Shown here piece by piece: positions 1 to 11,204 of a stretch of DNA of 64,000 bases. Each line of letters starts with the position of its first letter. Within the stretch, counting starts at the first letter, position 1. The translations under genes were made by a program, and so were the position numbers. The notes beneath the pieces are model-generated. The model had not been told where the DNA came from. It made no database searches and saw only the letters and a program-made list of their open reading frames with translations. Source of the stretch: Pezizomycotina sp. ARF18 (lineage: Eukaryota; Ascomycota); contig AZLU01000007.1 of assembly GCA_002224055.1 (NCBI GenBank), positions 248,001 through 312,000 of the forward strand, given 5' to 3'.

Positions 1-726
1 GTCTGCCGGCGCTTCTATAACGTCATCTCCGCGACCGAAACACGATCCTCGCGTCAAACTTCTGGCGACGGAACGTCCTAATCCCACTGCCACCGCCGAT
101 TCCAATACCAATCATCAAACCGTCCTGGCCGCCACAACAACCTCCCGCGAATTTTGGTATGCTTTCGAGTTACATCCGTGCCTCCGGAACTTGAAAGCGA
201 AATGGAGTAGGATGGAATCCGGCGCTTGGCATCCGAACGACATCCGTTTCGTCCACACGGACTCCTTTACGCCACTACGTTGTCTTCCAGACCTGATGCG
301 CGAATACGCCTTCTCGCCGCCTGTAGCCCGCTGGCCCGTCGGCGAAGCAGAAGCTCTCCAGCTCGACCAGACACTATACGTCATCGCCCCATGCTCAGAG
401 ATTGAATTGAGGTTATTTTCGGAAGTTACGGTCTGGAGTTCGTCGCGTCGTACGTCAATAACATCCTGTCGGAGAAGGGCAAGCTGCTGAAGGTTCCGGT
501 GGATATAGATGGGTACGGAAAGCTGTTGGAGTTTCATAGGGAGGAGGATGTCGTTGACAAAAAGCCGGGCTTTTCGAAAAGTGGAGGTTGGTTTAAGGTC
601 CATGTGATCTTTAATAGGGGGCACAAGGACGGGAGAGTTATTTTGAGGAATAGGGTAAAGAGGGCGGCTAATGGGCATGTGAGGGGTAAGCACAGGGTGA
701 AGAAAACACGACTTGAAGGGTTTTAA
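1..726 (+). pseudogene. F-box family copy A, cut by window start, frame broken
   Basis: The window opens inside this gene. The first codons read VCRRFYNVISATE, the end of an F-box as seen in the copies downstream. After a frame change comes YAFELHPCLRNLKAKW (about 157-205), the middle motif shared by the whole family, in a frame open from about 150 to 490. A third frame (about 430-726) carries FVASYVNNILSEKGK, which corresponds to the C-terminal LTVREFV region of the sisters, and then a basic tail. F-box proteins usually bridge Skp1 of an SCF ubiquitin ligase to a substrate; that role is inferred from the family. At least two frame shifts separate the three parts, so I call it a pseudogene, or a gene with assembly indels. 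Confidence 0.65.
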
Positions 727-1166
727 GTATTTATATCTATTATCAGTGGGATTACTATCAAAGGATGGTTTTATGCGATATGTTGGGAATTTATTGTTAC
801 CTTTCTCCCAGCGTTATGAGAGAAGAAATCTTGCAAATGTATCCTGCAGGAAGACTTATACTGCTAGCATTGGCCAAAGGTTGCGGTATTATTCATGTAC
901 ATACCTTTCATCCATATAGAAAATTCTTTATTGAGTTTGGGTGAGATCGATCTATAAAAATAGTCCATTCATGCGATAGAAAAGTCGGTAGCTAAATGAG
1001 TATTCAGATCGCGATGTTCTAGACAGAGGACGATGAAGAAAGAAGCTATAAACGTAGCCTTAATAATCAAATTAGATGTCCCTTTAGTAATAACCGTATT
1101 TTAAGCTCCAAATCGCGTATATATAGCTTTAGCCAGCGTCTTTTTCATTGAATCCCGCTTTCGTTA
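727..1166. other. AT-rich intergenic stretch
   Basis: I see no gene, RNA or repeat here. It lies between F-box copy A and the left target duplication of the LTR element. Confidence 0.6.
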
Positions 1167-1171
1167 CAAAG

Positions 1172-1287
1172 TGTTGGAACACCGTGAAGAGGATTGATCC
1201 TTGGGTGATTGATGGAGATGATGGGGAAAGCTCCCCTATTTATGTACAATAGACATATACATGATGTATAGTAATGGTGTTCCTACA
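1172..1287. repeat. Left LTR (116 bp)
   Basis: It begins TGTTGGAACACC and ends GGTGTTCCTACA. These ends form a short imperfect inverted repeat. It is a direct repeat of 3273-3391. Confidence 0.88.
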
Positions 1288-1429
1288 CTCCCACCGAGCA
1301 CGGTATAAGGTAGACATACCGAATAGCGTGACTCGATAAAAGTAATGCCATATATGCCAAAACGTCGAAAAATCCATTAAAAACGACGATACTCTCTGAC
1401 GACGGAGTCAATATAAAAAAATAAAAAAA

Positions 1430-1535
1430 TAAGCTCCACCGACCTTCGCATGCGCAGTCGGAATATATAAAATAATATAAATATAAGCTCCACCGACCTT
1501 CGCAGTCGGTAATATATAATATGTAGTCGATTATA
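1430..1535. repeat. Direct repeat inside the LTR element
   Basis: The motif AAGCTCCACCGACCTTCGCA, followed by a CAGTCGG block and an AT tract, occurs twice, near 1431 and near 1484. Confidence 0.6.
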
Positions 1536-1908
1536 TATAAAAATATAGTGTATGCACTCGCTAAAAACCTCTCCGGAAAACCCTGTGGGACAAAACCGGT
1601 AGAGGAAAAGAGTATACATATTAATATAGGCCCGCCAACACTATAATAATGTGCCTGGCTCGTTTTCTAGCCTTTACGCTGTGAACGGGCGTCTCCCGCT
1701 AGGTTCACCGTCTTATAATGTCGATAGATAGGTACCCGGAGCCGGTGCTCTATAACGGGCCTCTGCGCTGGCGGTGCCTTTGTGGCGGCGGTTCGGTGCC
1801 TATGATTCTGCGGCGGCGCCTTTCCGGCGGTCACGGCGGTGGTGCCTCTATGGCGGCGGTGCCTCTCCGGCGGCCGCGGCGGTATCTCTGCATCGACGGC
1901 CTCTGCCG

Positions 1909-2290
1909 GTGCCTGTCTGCCGGTGCCTGTCTGCCGGTGCCTGTCTGCCGGTGCGGTACTGCTAGCCGGGACTCTGCCGGTGCCTTCGCGCTAATGCGCG
2001 GACTATCTGTGCTTAGTATTGCATCGACGGCTTCTGCCGGTGCCTGCCTGTGTGCCTGTATGCCTGCGCCTCTGCGCCGGTGCCTTATAATTATAAAATG
2101 CCTAGCCGGGACGGTGCCTGCTGCCTACGCCTCTGCGGCGGCAGTTTGGTGCCTGTGTTTCTGCGCGGTCGCGGCGGTAGTTCTTTTATAGCGGCGGTGC
2201 CTCTCCGGCGGCCTTGGTTCTACATCGACGGCCTTGTCGGTGCCTGTCTGCCGGTGCCTCTGCCGGTGCCTCTGCCGGTGCCTGTAATGC
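1909..2290. repeat. GC-rich GGTGCCT(GT)CTGCC tandem tracts
   Basis: The 14-bp unit GGTGCCTGTCTGCC is tandem at about 1909-1955, and shorter variants of it recur at about 2239-2290. The tracts lie in the GC-rich core of the LTR element and explain the long but compositionally biased open frames there, which I do not call genes. Confidence 0.65.
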
Positions 2291-2804
2291 CTTATATTAT
2301 AAACGCCTAGCCGAACCGAGCCGTCGGCCACCTCTGTCCAGGTGGTCTTACTGCACCGAGCCTTACGCTCGAGCCTTCACCGGCAACACAACATCGGTGG
2401 TATGCCCACTACCGATCGGACCCGTCGGTACCGAGGCAAGGGTGCCGCCTTACTACAACTGCACTCGTGTAGTCTTCCGGTCCTCCGTCGAGGCGGGGAT
2501 AACAACGATCGGAGCCTATATAATGCAGGTTCACTTCGACGATCGACTCTGGCCAGAGCTTCCGCGACCGTTCGCAAACGACGCTGACGGCATTATAATA
2601 TATAATAAACGACGGTGGTTATAGGCATTCCGGCAATAATAATAAAATGGCGGCCGTTAGTAGTACTATATATAGCCGGGCCAGCCGGGCAGTATTAGTT
2701 CGAGGCATCGTCCTTAACTGACGGTGCTTAGGTTAGTAACTAGGCCTCTGTGTAGCCGGGTAGGCCTCTGCGTAGCTGGTTCGCAGGCGTGCTCGTTATT
2801 CTCG

Positions 2805-2930
2805 TTGTTTTCGTTATTTTCTCGTTCTTCTTCTTGTTATTGTTGTTTTCTTCTTCTTCTTCTTCTTGTATTGTTGTTATTCTTCTTCTTCTTCCTCTTG
2901 TTATTGTTGTTATTCTTCTTCTTATTAAAT
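2805..2930. repeat. TTC/TTG low-complexity tract
   Basis: Pyrimidine-rich run of TTC, TTG and TTA triplets inside the LTR element. The Leu/Phe-rich open frame over it is a composition artefact. Confidence 0.7.
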
Positions 2931-3066
2931 GACGGTGGATACTTAGCCGTATTTTATAATATTATAGCGCTGTACTATCGACTGACGTAGTCGGTACTTT
3001 ACCGAGCATTACCGTCCGATGCAATCGGTGCTCCGTCATGTCTTGCATTATCGTTGAGCGAAAATA

Positions 3067-3165
3067 TGCGTTTTAGCGTACATATGCGTTTTGATGCTGT
3101 GCGTTTTAACGTGCATATGCGCTTTAATACTGTGCGTTTTGACGTGCATATGCGCTTTTGTGACG
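3067..3165. repeat. 33-bp tandem array, three units
   Basis: Units start near 3067, 3100 and 3133 and share TGCGTTTT-ACGT-CATATGCG-TTT. They lie about 110 bp inside the right LTR. Confidence 0.7.
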
Positions 3166-3272
3166 ACGGTGCTCCGTTAATAAAGAATTTTTTTTTTAAA
3201 AAGAATTAAAAAATGTATCGCAACATTATGACGGTCAGAGTTAGCCAGTAGAACGTCTACCGGCTCATAACC

Positions 3273-3391
3273 TGTTGGAACACCGTGAAGAGGGATTGAT
3301 CCTTGGTTGATTGATGGAGATGATGGGGGAAAGCTCCCCTATTTATGTACAATAAGACATATACATGATGTATAGTAATGGTGTTCCTACA
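3273..3391. repeat. Right LTR (119 bp)
   Basis: Direct repeat of 1172-1287, followed at once by CAAAG, the same five bases that precede the left LTR. Confidence 0.88.
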
Positions 3392-3520
3392 CAAAGGCTT
3401 CAGGAGAACACTGAAGTTAAATGGGAATAGCAGGAATATGATTTTGTGGCAAGAATCCCTTCATGAAACCTGTATAGGTAAAAAAAAAGGAGGGGAAGGT
3501 TCAATAAGAGCTCAACTCAT

Positions 3521-4050
3521 TCAAAGCCGTCTCAACCTAGAAAACCTTGTCATTTCCACGCGTTCCCTCACCGCACCAACCGATTTTTCGTTTATCGCCA
3601 CCATCCTCGCGTGGTAGATATTAGCGACAATCTTGACATCTCGACCGCGGTGCTTCCCTCCATTTCCCTTAGCAGCCGTAGAAACAAGGTCTTCGAGCGA
3701 TGAAATGACGGACCCATCTGTTCCAGTCTTTGAGGCAAGCGAAGCCGCAGACATCAGGTTCGTGCACGCTCTGTTTGAACTTAACGTGTTTGATCCAAGG
3801 GTGCATGGCGAAGCAGTACTCGTCGTCCAAGTAAGCATCATCCCTGATAACGCGTTCTTTGAGCGGCTTGTACGGCGCGCGGGTTCTTTGTTGCGGAAGA
3901 GTATGACGGAGAGTGGACGGTGGTCGCGGTGTTGAGGATGTTGTTGAGGTAGCGGCAGACGGGGCGGAGCTTGACCTTGAGGGTGATGTAGTCGAGGCCG
4001 CTGAAGACCTCGACCAGGAGCTCCGTGGGGAATTTGGCGCGGTTCGTCAT
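3521..4050 (-). pseudogene. F-box family copy B, frame broken
   Basis: Starting at ATG 4050, the first frame reads FPTELLVEVFSGLDYITLKV and then KLRPVCRYLNNIL, a clear F-box of about 40 residues. The frame then changes. A short frame around 3750-3850 reads DDEYCFAMHPWIKHVKF, the family's FELHP-type motif, and a third frame runs to a stop at 3521. The gene lies just right of the LTR element and points toward it. Function is inferred as an SCF substrate adaptor; at least two frame shifts make a working product unlikely unless they are assembly errors. Confidence 0.65.
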
Positions 4051-4713
4051 GGCGGCGTTGCAATATTGTGTTGATGGATATTGTTGAAGTTATAATTTTG
4101 CTGCGAAGGTTATTTCGTCCTTTTTGTTTGTTGTTTTGCGTTGCGAGGTTAGTTGAAGCGGTGATGGATTTTTATTTTCACTACAAAAAGGAAAGATAAT
4201 GTTTTATGTACAATAACTAAACAAAGAAGTCTTCCCGAAGCCCTCGTCCTTTTTTTTTTTTTTTTTGCCTATATGAAAGCAGTAAGCATTGAAGTAAATA
4301 AGGGCTAATTAATGTCCGATACGAGAGTTAATTTGATCCGAGTATTTGCTTCTATAAGTGGATCCTCCAAAGAGGATCTTAGAAGAGCTTGCTTGCAAAG
4401 GCTTTGCCTTGATATTGATATCGACATTAAACAATAATTTAGTGAGCGTGGGTATGGTGCTAAACACGAAATAGAAAATTTCCTCCCAACAATGTTTGAA
4501 AAAACCCAGCCAACAGATTATTTCCAAATGCTCTCTCGAACCTTCATGACGAGGTCGCCTATAAAGGTTCTGATCTTGTCGTTCCCGCTGGATCTCAGAA
4601 AACACTTCCTCCCTACAACGGGGTATTTCTTGCATTTCCGTAACGATACGCATATTTCTCGTGTAACCGACAATGGATTTCCGCTCGCTTTCGAAAACCT
4701 GGGACTGGTCGCG

Positions 4714-5312
4714 TCAAGCTTCGCGCATTACGGATAGTTTGTGGCCGAAGATTTCCCACTTATCGTAAGCGCAGGGGCCGAGAAAATTAGCGTATTTGCG
4801 GTACTTAAACCCGGCGACGGTATAAGGCCGAACGTATTTCGCAAACTCGGCCACCGTCAGATTCTCAGTTCGTGAGTCGTAGCAGACTATAAACGCACAT
4901 CCTTCGATGTTAACTGGAAGGACATCTCGAGCCGTCCTAAGTAAAGCAGCGCATTTTCTTCCGCCATAGGTGTCGATTCTAGCGGGATGAACTTTGGTTT
5001 TACGCGGCGAGCCGCGTACCTTCCATGATATTCCCATGTACTAATGAAGCCGCAGACTCGACGACATTCGGGATTGCACTTGATCTGAAGACTTCTGAAG
5101 CAAGGATGGAGCTCAAAACAACATAAGGTCAGAGAGGCTGGTTTCCTCGCAGGGCGGCGGAGGTTCCTTGCTACGGAGGAGATTGAGAGCGAGCGGTCCG
5201 AGACTTTTGAGGCGTTTATGACGCCGTTGAAGCTCACCTTGAGGGTAATATAGTCGAGATCGCGGAAAATCTCGATAAGGAGCTCAGTGGGGAGCTTAGC
5301 TAGACCGGGCAT
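4714..5312 (-). pseudogene. F-box family copy C, nearly full length, about one frame shift
   Basis: ATG at 5312 gives MPGLAKLPTELLIEIF followed by RDLDYITLKV, a good first half of an F-box. The second half (LRxVCRxF) is poorly kept. CCFELHPCFRSLQIKC follows at about residue 70. A second frame (5037-4714) carries NLTVAEFAKYV, the C-terminal motif, and ends MREA. One shift near 4950-5000 separates the frames. This is one of the better preserved copies. A predicted SCF adaptor role rests on the F-box only. Confidence 0.68.
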
Positions 5313-5751
5313 GGCCACCCATGGAATGGAGAATTTGGGGAAATCTGGCTCTTTGACGTGGATTTTTCATTTTTTGATTCGGATATACATCCAATTTTTC
5401 TTTGTTCTGGCCGTTTCCTTTGTCATAAAGGAAGCTTTGGAGGCAAACGGCTCAAGACGATCAATTTCATACCTGAGCTCCGTGTTAAATCTGATGGAAT
5501 AAATTTGAGTTCTTGAAAGCTTAATTTGTAAAAAGATGTAGAGAACTTATATTGCCTCACTTCGCATCAATCAAATTGCTTCCTCGAACAATAATTCCAT
5601 TTGCACAAGTTGAAACTACGCGGCTCAACTCCCACGGTTGAGACGCAAACCTTGAATCTGTATATATGGAAGCCCGTTTCCGCTCTATTAAGCCTTAGCC
5701 AATCTCAGTCAACTATATATTCGCATTCTCTAACGCCCAGCTAGAAAATCC

Positions 5752-6385
5752 ATGTCGATCCTCTCGATCTCCCTACCGAGGTTCTCGTCGAAGTCTTCAG
5801 GGCGCTCGATTACATCTCGCTAAATATCAACGTTCGCCGTACCGGCCGCCGCTTCCGCGATCTATTACTAGCTTCGCGAGAATCAGGGGTCTTCAACGTT
5901 AACCTCTTCCGTCGTAAAAGCGCAAGCTGCCGCCTCACACTAAATAATTACCCTACCCCATGCCCTGTCACTGCTTCGAGCTGCATCCTGCGTTCAGCTT
6001 TTTGAAGATACCGCACGCCTCGCTCGACGATACTAATATCACCTGGAAAGATGTGGGATCCTACAATAAGCGCACGAAGACTCTGGGTCCTCTACCGAAG
6101 CGCATCGGCTGCGAGGACGCATTTTCAAAAGTACGCTACCCCAAGGAACCATATCTAGCTTTCAAGGGTACCGAGGAGGAAGCTGCGCTGCTGGAGAGGT
6201 TAACAGTCCGAGAATTCGTGGAGATCTTTGTCAAGGATAATATCGTAGAGAACAGGCTTCTAGAAGCCGAAGGGAAGAACGAAGAAGGAGCCTTTAGGCA
6301 CACATCCTATGATGAGCAAGGGCTCTCGAGGCTGCTTGACATTAGATTAGGGACTATTGGGCCGGTTACCTCGTCGTCACAATAA
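5752..6385 (+). pseudogene. F-box family copy D, two frame shifts
   Basis: ATG 5752 is followed, after a one-base shift, by DLPTEVLVEVFRALDYISL and NINVRRTGRRFRDLLL, a complete F-box. The last frame, open from 5960, reads CHCFELHPAFSFLKIPHASL, then GTEEEAALLERLTVREFVE, then a tail ending VTSSSQ. Copy E just downstream matches it closely in all three parts, so D and E look like a recent tandem duplication. A TATATA tract lies near 5660. Probable role is an SCF adaptor; likely dead as it stands. Confidence 0.7.
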
Positions 6386-6893
6386 GACTAGGCAGCGGAA
6401 GCGCAAAACGGGCATTATCGCTAGAATTTTAGTACTAGGAAGGAAATTGAAAATCTAAAGGAATTGCGGGTTTGAGCGCCGTGGCTTCGATTACGGGTAA
6501 TAGAAGCTCTTTGTGTAGAACGAGCATTTTATTATCACATTACATCACTTGATTACGGCTCTCGGTTTTGAAATGTATAGATGTACGTCTTATAAACGTT
6601 TTAATAAGAATACTCACGCTGTTAATATATCCATCGGGTTCATGATCCCCGATTTTACGCGCTCTGACTATATCATTGAAATTTAACTTTACACATTCTC
6701 AATGCATTAATAATTCATAGAGGAAATATCGAGGTGTTCTCAATGTCTTAGACTGTGCAAAGCTTAAAGAATCAAAACTCTATTTACTCAGGTAATTCTT
6801 TAACCCACACTGATTGATACATTCATGAAAATATTATGCGTAATTTCACAAGCTTAAACCATCCCATCAGGCTCGCGAACCAGCAAAGCAGAC
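6386..6893. other. AT-rich spacer between F-box copies D and E
   Basis: I see nothing that looks coding or repeated beyond AT-rich sequence. Confidence 0.5.
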
Positions 6894-7606
6894 ATGGCAA
6901 TCCTCCCTGATCTCCCGACAGAGATTCTGATCCAAATCTTCTCCAATCTTGATTACATCTCACTGAATATCAACCTTCGCCGTACCTGCCGCCGCTTCAG
7001 AAATATCATTATAACATCTTCAAAAGCCGGTATTCTCAGCGAGAACCTATTCCGCCGCCAAGGGAAGACTACAGCCTTTCAAGCCCATACACCGGCGCGA
7101 AGATACTTCTTCGAATTGCACCCAGCCCTGAACCTACTTAAAATCCCGCACGCCTCCTCGACGTTATAAATCTCAACTTGAACGACGTCGGTTTCTACAA
7201 CCCCCGGACGAAAATGCTTACCGCTCGCGAAGCGCATCGGTAGAGAAGATGCGCTCTCGCGAGCGTTTACAATCGATCAGTTTTTCGACTCGAGCGGAGG
7301 CCCTTATTGCAAACCGTATCTAACATGCCAAGGGACTGAAGAGGAGATTGCCTTGTTGGAGAAGTTGATGGTTCGAGAGTTCGCAGAGAAGTTTGTGAAA
7401 GATAACCTCAATACATGGGAGCTTATGAGAAGTGCCACGGGCTCCAAGGGACTCTTGACTGGACAAAACCCGACGCGGAGAGACTTCCGAGGCTGCTAGG
7501 CCTTCGATTCGGGTTCGCGCAGGACTTGTTTAATTTTATAGATGTGGAGCTAAAACTAAGGAGTGAGGGTCAGGCTACGAAGATCTGGGTTAGAATTCTG
7601 GATTAA
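6894..7606 (+). pseudogene. F-box family copy E, frame broken
   Basis: ATG 6894 opens MAILPDLPTEILIQIF, then SNLDYISLNINLRRTCRRFR, a complete and well conserved F-box (residues about 5-45). The same frame reaches YFFELHPALNLLKIPHAS before it stops at 7169. Other frames carry CQGTEEEIALLEKLMVREFAE (about 7325-7395) and a C-terminal RLPRLLGLRFGF. Order and spacing match copy D, so the gene was full length before decay. Two or more shifts are needed to pass through all parts. Confidence 0.72.
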
Positions 7607-8008
7607 ATATACAAAAGCTGAATCTCGCATTTCTTAGTCTTAATCAGGCCTGTAGGTATAAACCATGCCTAATGTTTCTTTGATGCCCTTGTTTCTGCCA
7701 TTTGCTCTCTAAGAAAAAGTATTGCAATCTTTCAATGAATTAAGCTACTTATAACTGTACTGCGGATGTGGTCTAATCGGGCTCAGCTGTATTAATACAA
7801 ATAAGCCTTACGTATTTCATTCAAAACTCTCTTGTTATGATTCAGTGAATGATCTTTAGTGTGCCTCCTCGAAGTGTCCCCTCGCATTTCTAACAGAAAA
7901 TTTTAATGTAAAACATTCTTCCCTCCCAGGTCTAACGACAATCCAGCAGATTACAATCCATCATCGTCAGCCGGCACGATTTCATAAGGCTCTTACATCG
8001 ACCGCTTT
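7607..8008. other. AT-rich intergenic stretch
   Basis: No gene or structured repeat seen between copies E (+) and F (-). Confidence 0.5.
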
Positions 8009-8569
8009 TCACTTCCCATCCCGGAACTTCAGCGCTAGTTTAAACCATATCAGCAAGTATGACAGGCTCCAATTTTCCAGCTCGTCTACTTCCTCTCTTG
8101 AGCCCTCGAAAGTAGCATTTGGCCCACAGGGAGAGGTACCATGAGAGGATAAAACTCGGCGACTTGGAAGGGACGGGAAAACGCATTCTCCAGAAGGTGA
8201 CGTGGCCCAGATCTCGCGTAGATATAACTTCCTTGTCAAGCCGTTGCAAATTCCAAACTCCTCCAGCCAAATATCATCGGAGTCGAGGTTACTTCGATTG
8301 ATCTTAAGGCAGCGTACAACTGGATGGAGGGCTAAGTAATGGGTCTTAATGTCATCGCTCTCGCTATCTATTACGTTTTTACGTTTTGTACCAACCGCTG
8401 TATCTTTCATGGGCGGCGAAAGAGGTTTCGATAAGCGGTTCGGTTGTTGCTTGAATTATATCCCTGAAGAGACGGCAACAGCGGCGTAATTTGATATTCA
8501 GAGTTATGTAATCGAGTGTGAGAAAATCTCTATAATGAGCTCATTCGGAAGAGAGCTTAGCGTCGCCAT
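8009..8569 (-). pseudogene. F-box family copy F, frame broken
   Basis: ATG 8569 gives MATLSSLPNELIIEIFS, and the next frame continues LDYITLNIKLRRCCRLFRDI, so the F-box is split by one shift near 8515. Then comes HYLALHPVVRCLKINRSNLD, the FELHP-type motif, in the frame open from 8410 to 8009, followed by FEGSREEVDELENWSLS, which lines up with GTEEEAALLERLTV of copies D and E. It belongs with D and E as a subgroup but lies on the opposite strand. Confidence 0.66.
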
Positions 8570-8910
8570 TTCCAGCTATATTGAAATAACCACTCAAGAT
8601 GGACTCTCCGCGAGAGCAATATTTTTGAGCTTCTTCGTATTCTAGTTCTCAATTAAGTAAATGGCGGGTCATGCTGACAAAACGTGCCTTGAGATTTGTC
8701 AAATTTTTATTATAAGATCGGAATCCACGTATATGTAATTGTTTTACTTATTGTCTGTTGCTTCTTGCTAAGGTTTTCACTTCAGTGGAAATGCCACTAC
8801 ATAGTCTCAAAGCAAGATCTCAAACTTAAATAATTCTGATAAGCTCAATCTTAACACCAATAACATTAATTAGTGACGAAAGCATATACTCAGCATATCA
8901 CGTTTTACTA

Positions 8911-9385
8911 ATGAACTCTGTATCTAAGAATCGAGATATGAGGATTTTGAAATACAAGCTTCTGGATATCAAGGACGTCTACCTCATTCATCCCTGCGTA
9001 TCATTAAACGGAACAACCTTACTTCTCAAGGACACGCAAGTGGGCGAGAAAATATGTCGAATCCGTCTATTTCGTATGCTACCGGGAGAATAAGCGCTTG
9101 GGTTATGTGAACCAGGACACGAAACTCCTCGCCAATAGAGATTCCAAGAACCTCCTGTTGAACGATTTCACGAACGCAGTCCTACGAACTGTGAACCAAC
9201 TAACGTGGAGGTTACCGTTGCTAACAATGCGCTGGCAAAAGGAGCAGTTACAGCTCTACAGTCATTTGGAAGGATATTTTAAGTCGATATATCACAGGAG
9301 GCGTCATGTGATAGGTCTTAGGTGGTTAACGCGCTTCTGCGAGCTCCATCTAGAGGGAATGACCAAGGAAGGGTGTCATTGTTAG
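8911..9385 (+). pseudogene. F-box family remnant G (C-terminal part)
   Basis: I find no F-box here. DVYLIHPCVSLNG (about 8965) resembles the family's middle motif, and LRWLTRFCELHLEGMTKEG near the end matches LKHLVRFCELGLTKKG at the end of copy H. Two open segments (8911-9093 and 9098-9385) are in different frames. I infer a 5'-truncated copy next to H. Confidence 0.45.
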
Positions 9386-9830
9386 AAGATGTTATTGGAT
9401 ACCAAGGAGGTGGCTCTCATTGGGACTGTCAATGATGTTATACAATACAGAAAACCACAACATCAGTTTCTTCAGCAGTCACTGGTATGGATTTAGGGAA
9501 AATACGGCTTTTCGTACAAGAAACCAGATATTCAAAGATATCCCTTCAAGTTTGGATTCTTCTTTTTAAGAGTAAGCGGATTGCATAGCAAAATTTTAAG
9601 CAAATCTATATATTATCGATATTTTTTGTGACGGCCTCAAGTATAAATCATTTTTTTTTCTTTCCTCTGCCTCAAAGTTCGCTATTACTTCAAATATCTC
9701 TTCACCTACAACCAAAGCACCCACTACTAGCCCTTTCAAACAACAATCTAAAACCTAGTCTCCATCACCTATCAATATCTTTCGACTCTAGCGGTGCTCA
9801 TAGCTTCGTAATACTACGAGCGCAATAAAG
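9386..9830. other. Intergenic stretch upstream of copy H
   Basis: It has a T-run near 9650 and a C/T-rich tract up to the ATG of copy H. No gene seen. Confidence 0.45.
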
Positions 9831-10644
9831 ATGACGAACCTCAGCCACTTCCCCACGGAGACTCTCATTCAGATCTTCTCAGGCGTCGACTACATCGCGC
9901 TAGTCAAGCTTCGTTCCGTCTGTCGCCGTTCCACACGTCATCGAAGCCAACCGCAACACGATTTTGGAAAGCGGAGAAGAATTCTTCAGAAGCAAGGACA
10001 TCCTTCCGTTTGAAGCCGGGATGGTTGTGGAGGCGCCTGGCTCTTTGCTCACCGTTGGATAAAGACAACCCTCGACCTCCACCAGATGCGCATTGGGAGT
10101 GGTTCCATATCAGCGAATCCTCATGAAATACAACCCCTGTTTGCAAAGTCTCTGCATCGATCTGCGTGTCGCGCGGCGCAGGAAATTGCAAGTTGCCGAT
10201 GCTTAGCTCACTCATCCATACAATTAACCAAAGGGGACAGGTTTAGCTTTGATTAATACTCCCCTCGCTCCGAAAACGTCTCTAATCCGCCGTTAACTTT
10301 TATCAGATCAAGTACAACCATTTAAACAGGAAATCAAACCTCGGCAATCAGAGATCCTCAAGGAGCATTACGCTGCTTGATTTGCTAAGTTTGTCGTGCA
10401 AGCGATCAATCGCAGATTCAATGGGAACGCAAAAGACGCATCCAGCTGGGTAGGCTCGTGTTCTCCACCAAACGAGGATGACCTCAAGTCTTGCAGCCAT
10501 GCGAAGAAGAAGCACCTCCGTTATCTTAAACACTTGGTGCGTTTCTGCGAATTAGGGTTGACGAAAAAGGGAAGGGGAAGGGCGGCAAACAACGAACCAC
10601 TTCTGGAAGACATGCAACACTGGAGGAATAAGGAGGCTGTATGA
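9831..10644 (+). pseudogene. F-box family copy H, frame broken
   Basis: ATG 9831 opens MTNLSHFPTETLIQIFSGVD, then YIALVKLRSVCRR, a clear F-box; the frame then closes at 10013. Further along, FAKFVVQAINRRFNG (about 10387) matches the family's C-terminal region and RFCELGLTKKGRG ends it (about 10540-10575), both in a frame open to 10644. The middle part is eroded. The end is shared with remnant G, which suggests G and H arose by local duplication. Confidence 0.6.
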
Positions 10645-11204
10645 GAGTACTAATGGAGTGCAGCTTAACAGGGGACGGGTAATATTAGCGTATTGAGCAC
10701 ATATCCTTCGGCATGGACAGCTTTAACACAGTCCAGATAGAGAAATTCGACCGGGCTAGGGGTTATTCAAGCAGTCAGCACTTTTCAACGTTTATTATAT
10801 TCACCATTTGTGCCCGCTTCAAAGCGTCCTTGCCCGCGATTAATACAACTTCTATCAAGTTGTCATGGGTTTTCTTTCGTTTGATCTATTGTCTTTCTTA
10901 ATCCTATAGGTAGACACATACTCCTGCTTGGTCAAGCAAGATCTTGGACTTTTTTTTCGAAGAATAACGTCCACCGGCTTTCAAGATAGGATTTCAAGGA
11001 ATTGATCAATATAAACAAGGCTTTGAAACCCGTATCTAGTTTCATGTACTTCCAAGCCAAGCAGTACCAGAGGCATCGTTTGATTTTGTTCTTCGAGAAA
11101 CAGACCCTCAGATACACGCGCCGTTTTTTCAAAGTTGACCTGTATTTGCGTGTTTGAGCACCCAACAGAATTTTTTTTAATTTCGCCTAGAAGACAAGAT
11201 TATT
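10645..11204. other. AT-rich intergenic stretch
   Basis: No gene supported. Confidence 0.5.

Larger units (their letters stand above)
1172..3391. mobile_element. Non-coding LTR element with short LTRs (TRIM/LARD-like), target duplication kept
   Basis: Two direct repeats of 116 and 119 bp bound the element. Each starts TGTTGGAACACC and ends GGTGTTCCTACA, the TG...CA form of LTRs. The LTRs are about 97% alike, with four small differences. The host sequence CAAAG is present just outside both ends (1167-1171 and 3392-3396), a 5-bp target site duplication as LTR integrases make. The interior of about 1985 bp has no gag or pol that I can recognise. It holds GC-rich tandem repeats, a TTC/TTG-rich low-complexity tract and a 33-bp tandem array. 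It is therefore a non-autonomous element, structurally whole at its ends and probably young, whose mobilising partner is not in the window. I found no clear primer binding site or polypurine tract, and orientation is unknown. Confidence 0.85.

Noticed and set aside
1718-2624. Several long overlapping open frames on both strands
   Set aside because: They follow from GC-rich tandem repeats inside the LTR element; products are Cys/Arg/Pro-biased repeats with no domain.
2724-2990. Leu/Phe-rich open frame that looks like a membrane protein
   Set aside because: It is translated TTC/TTG low-complexity DNA.
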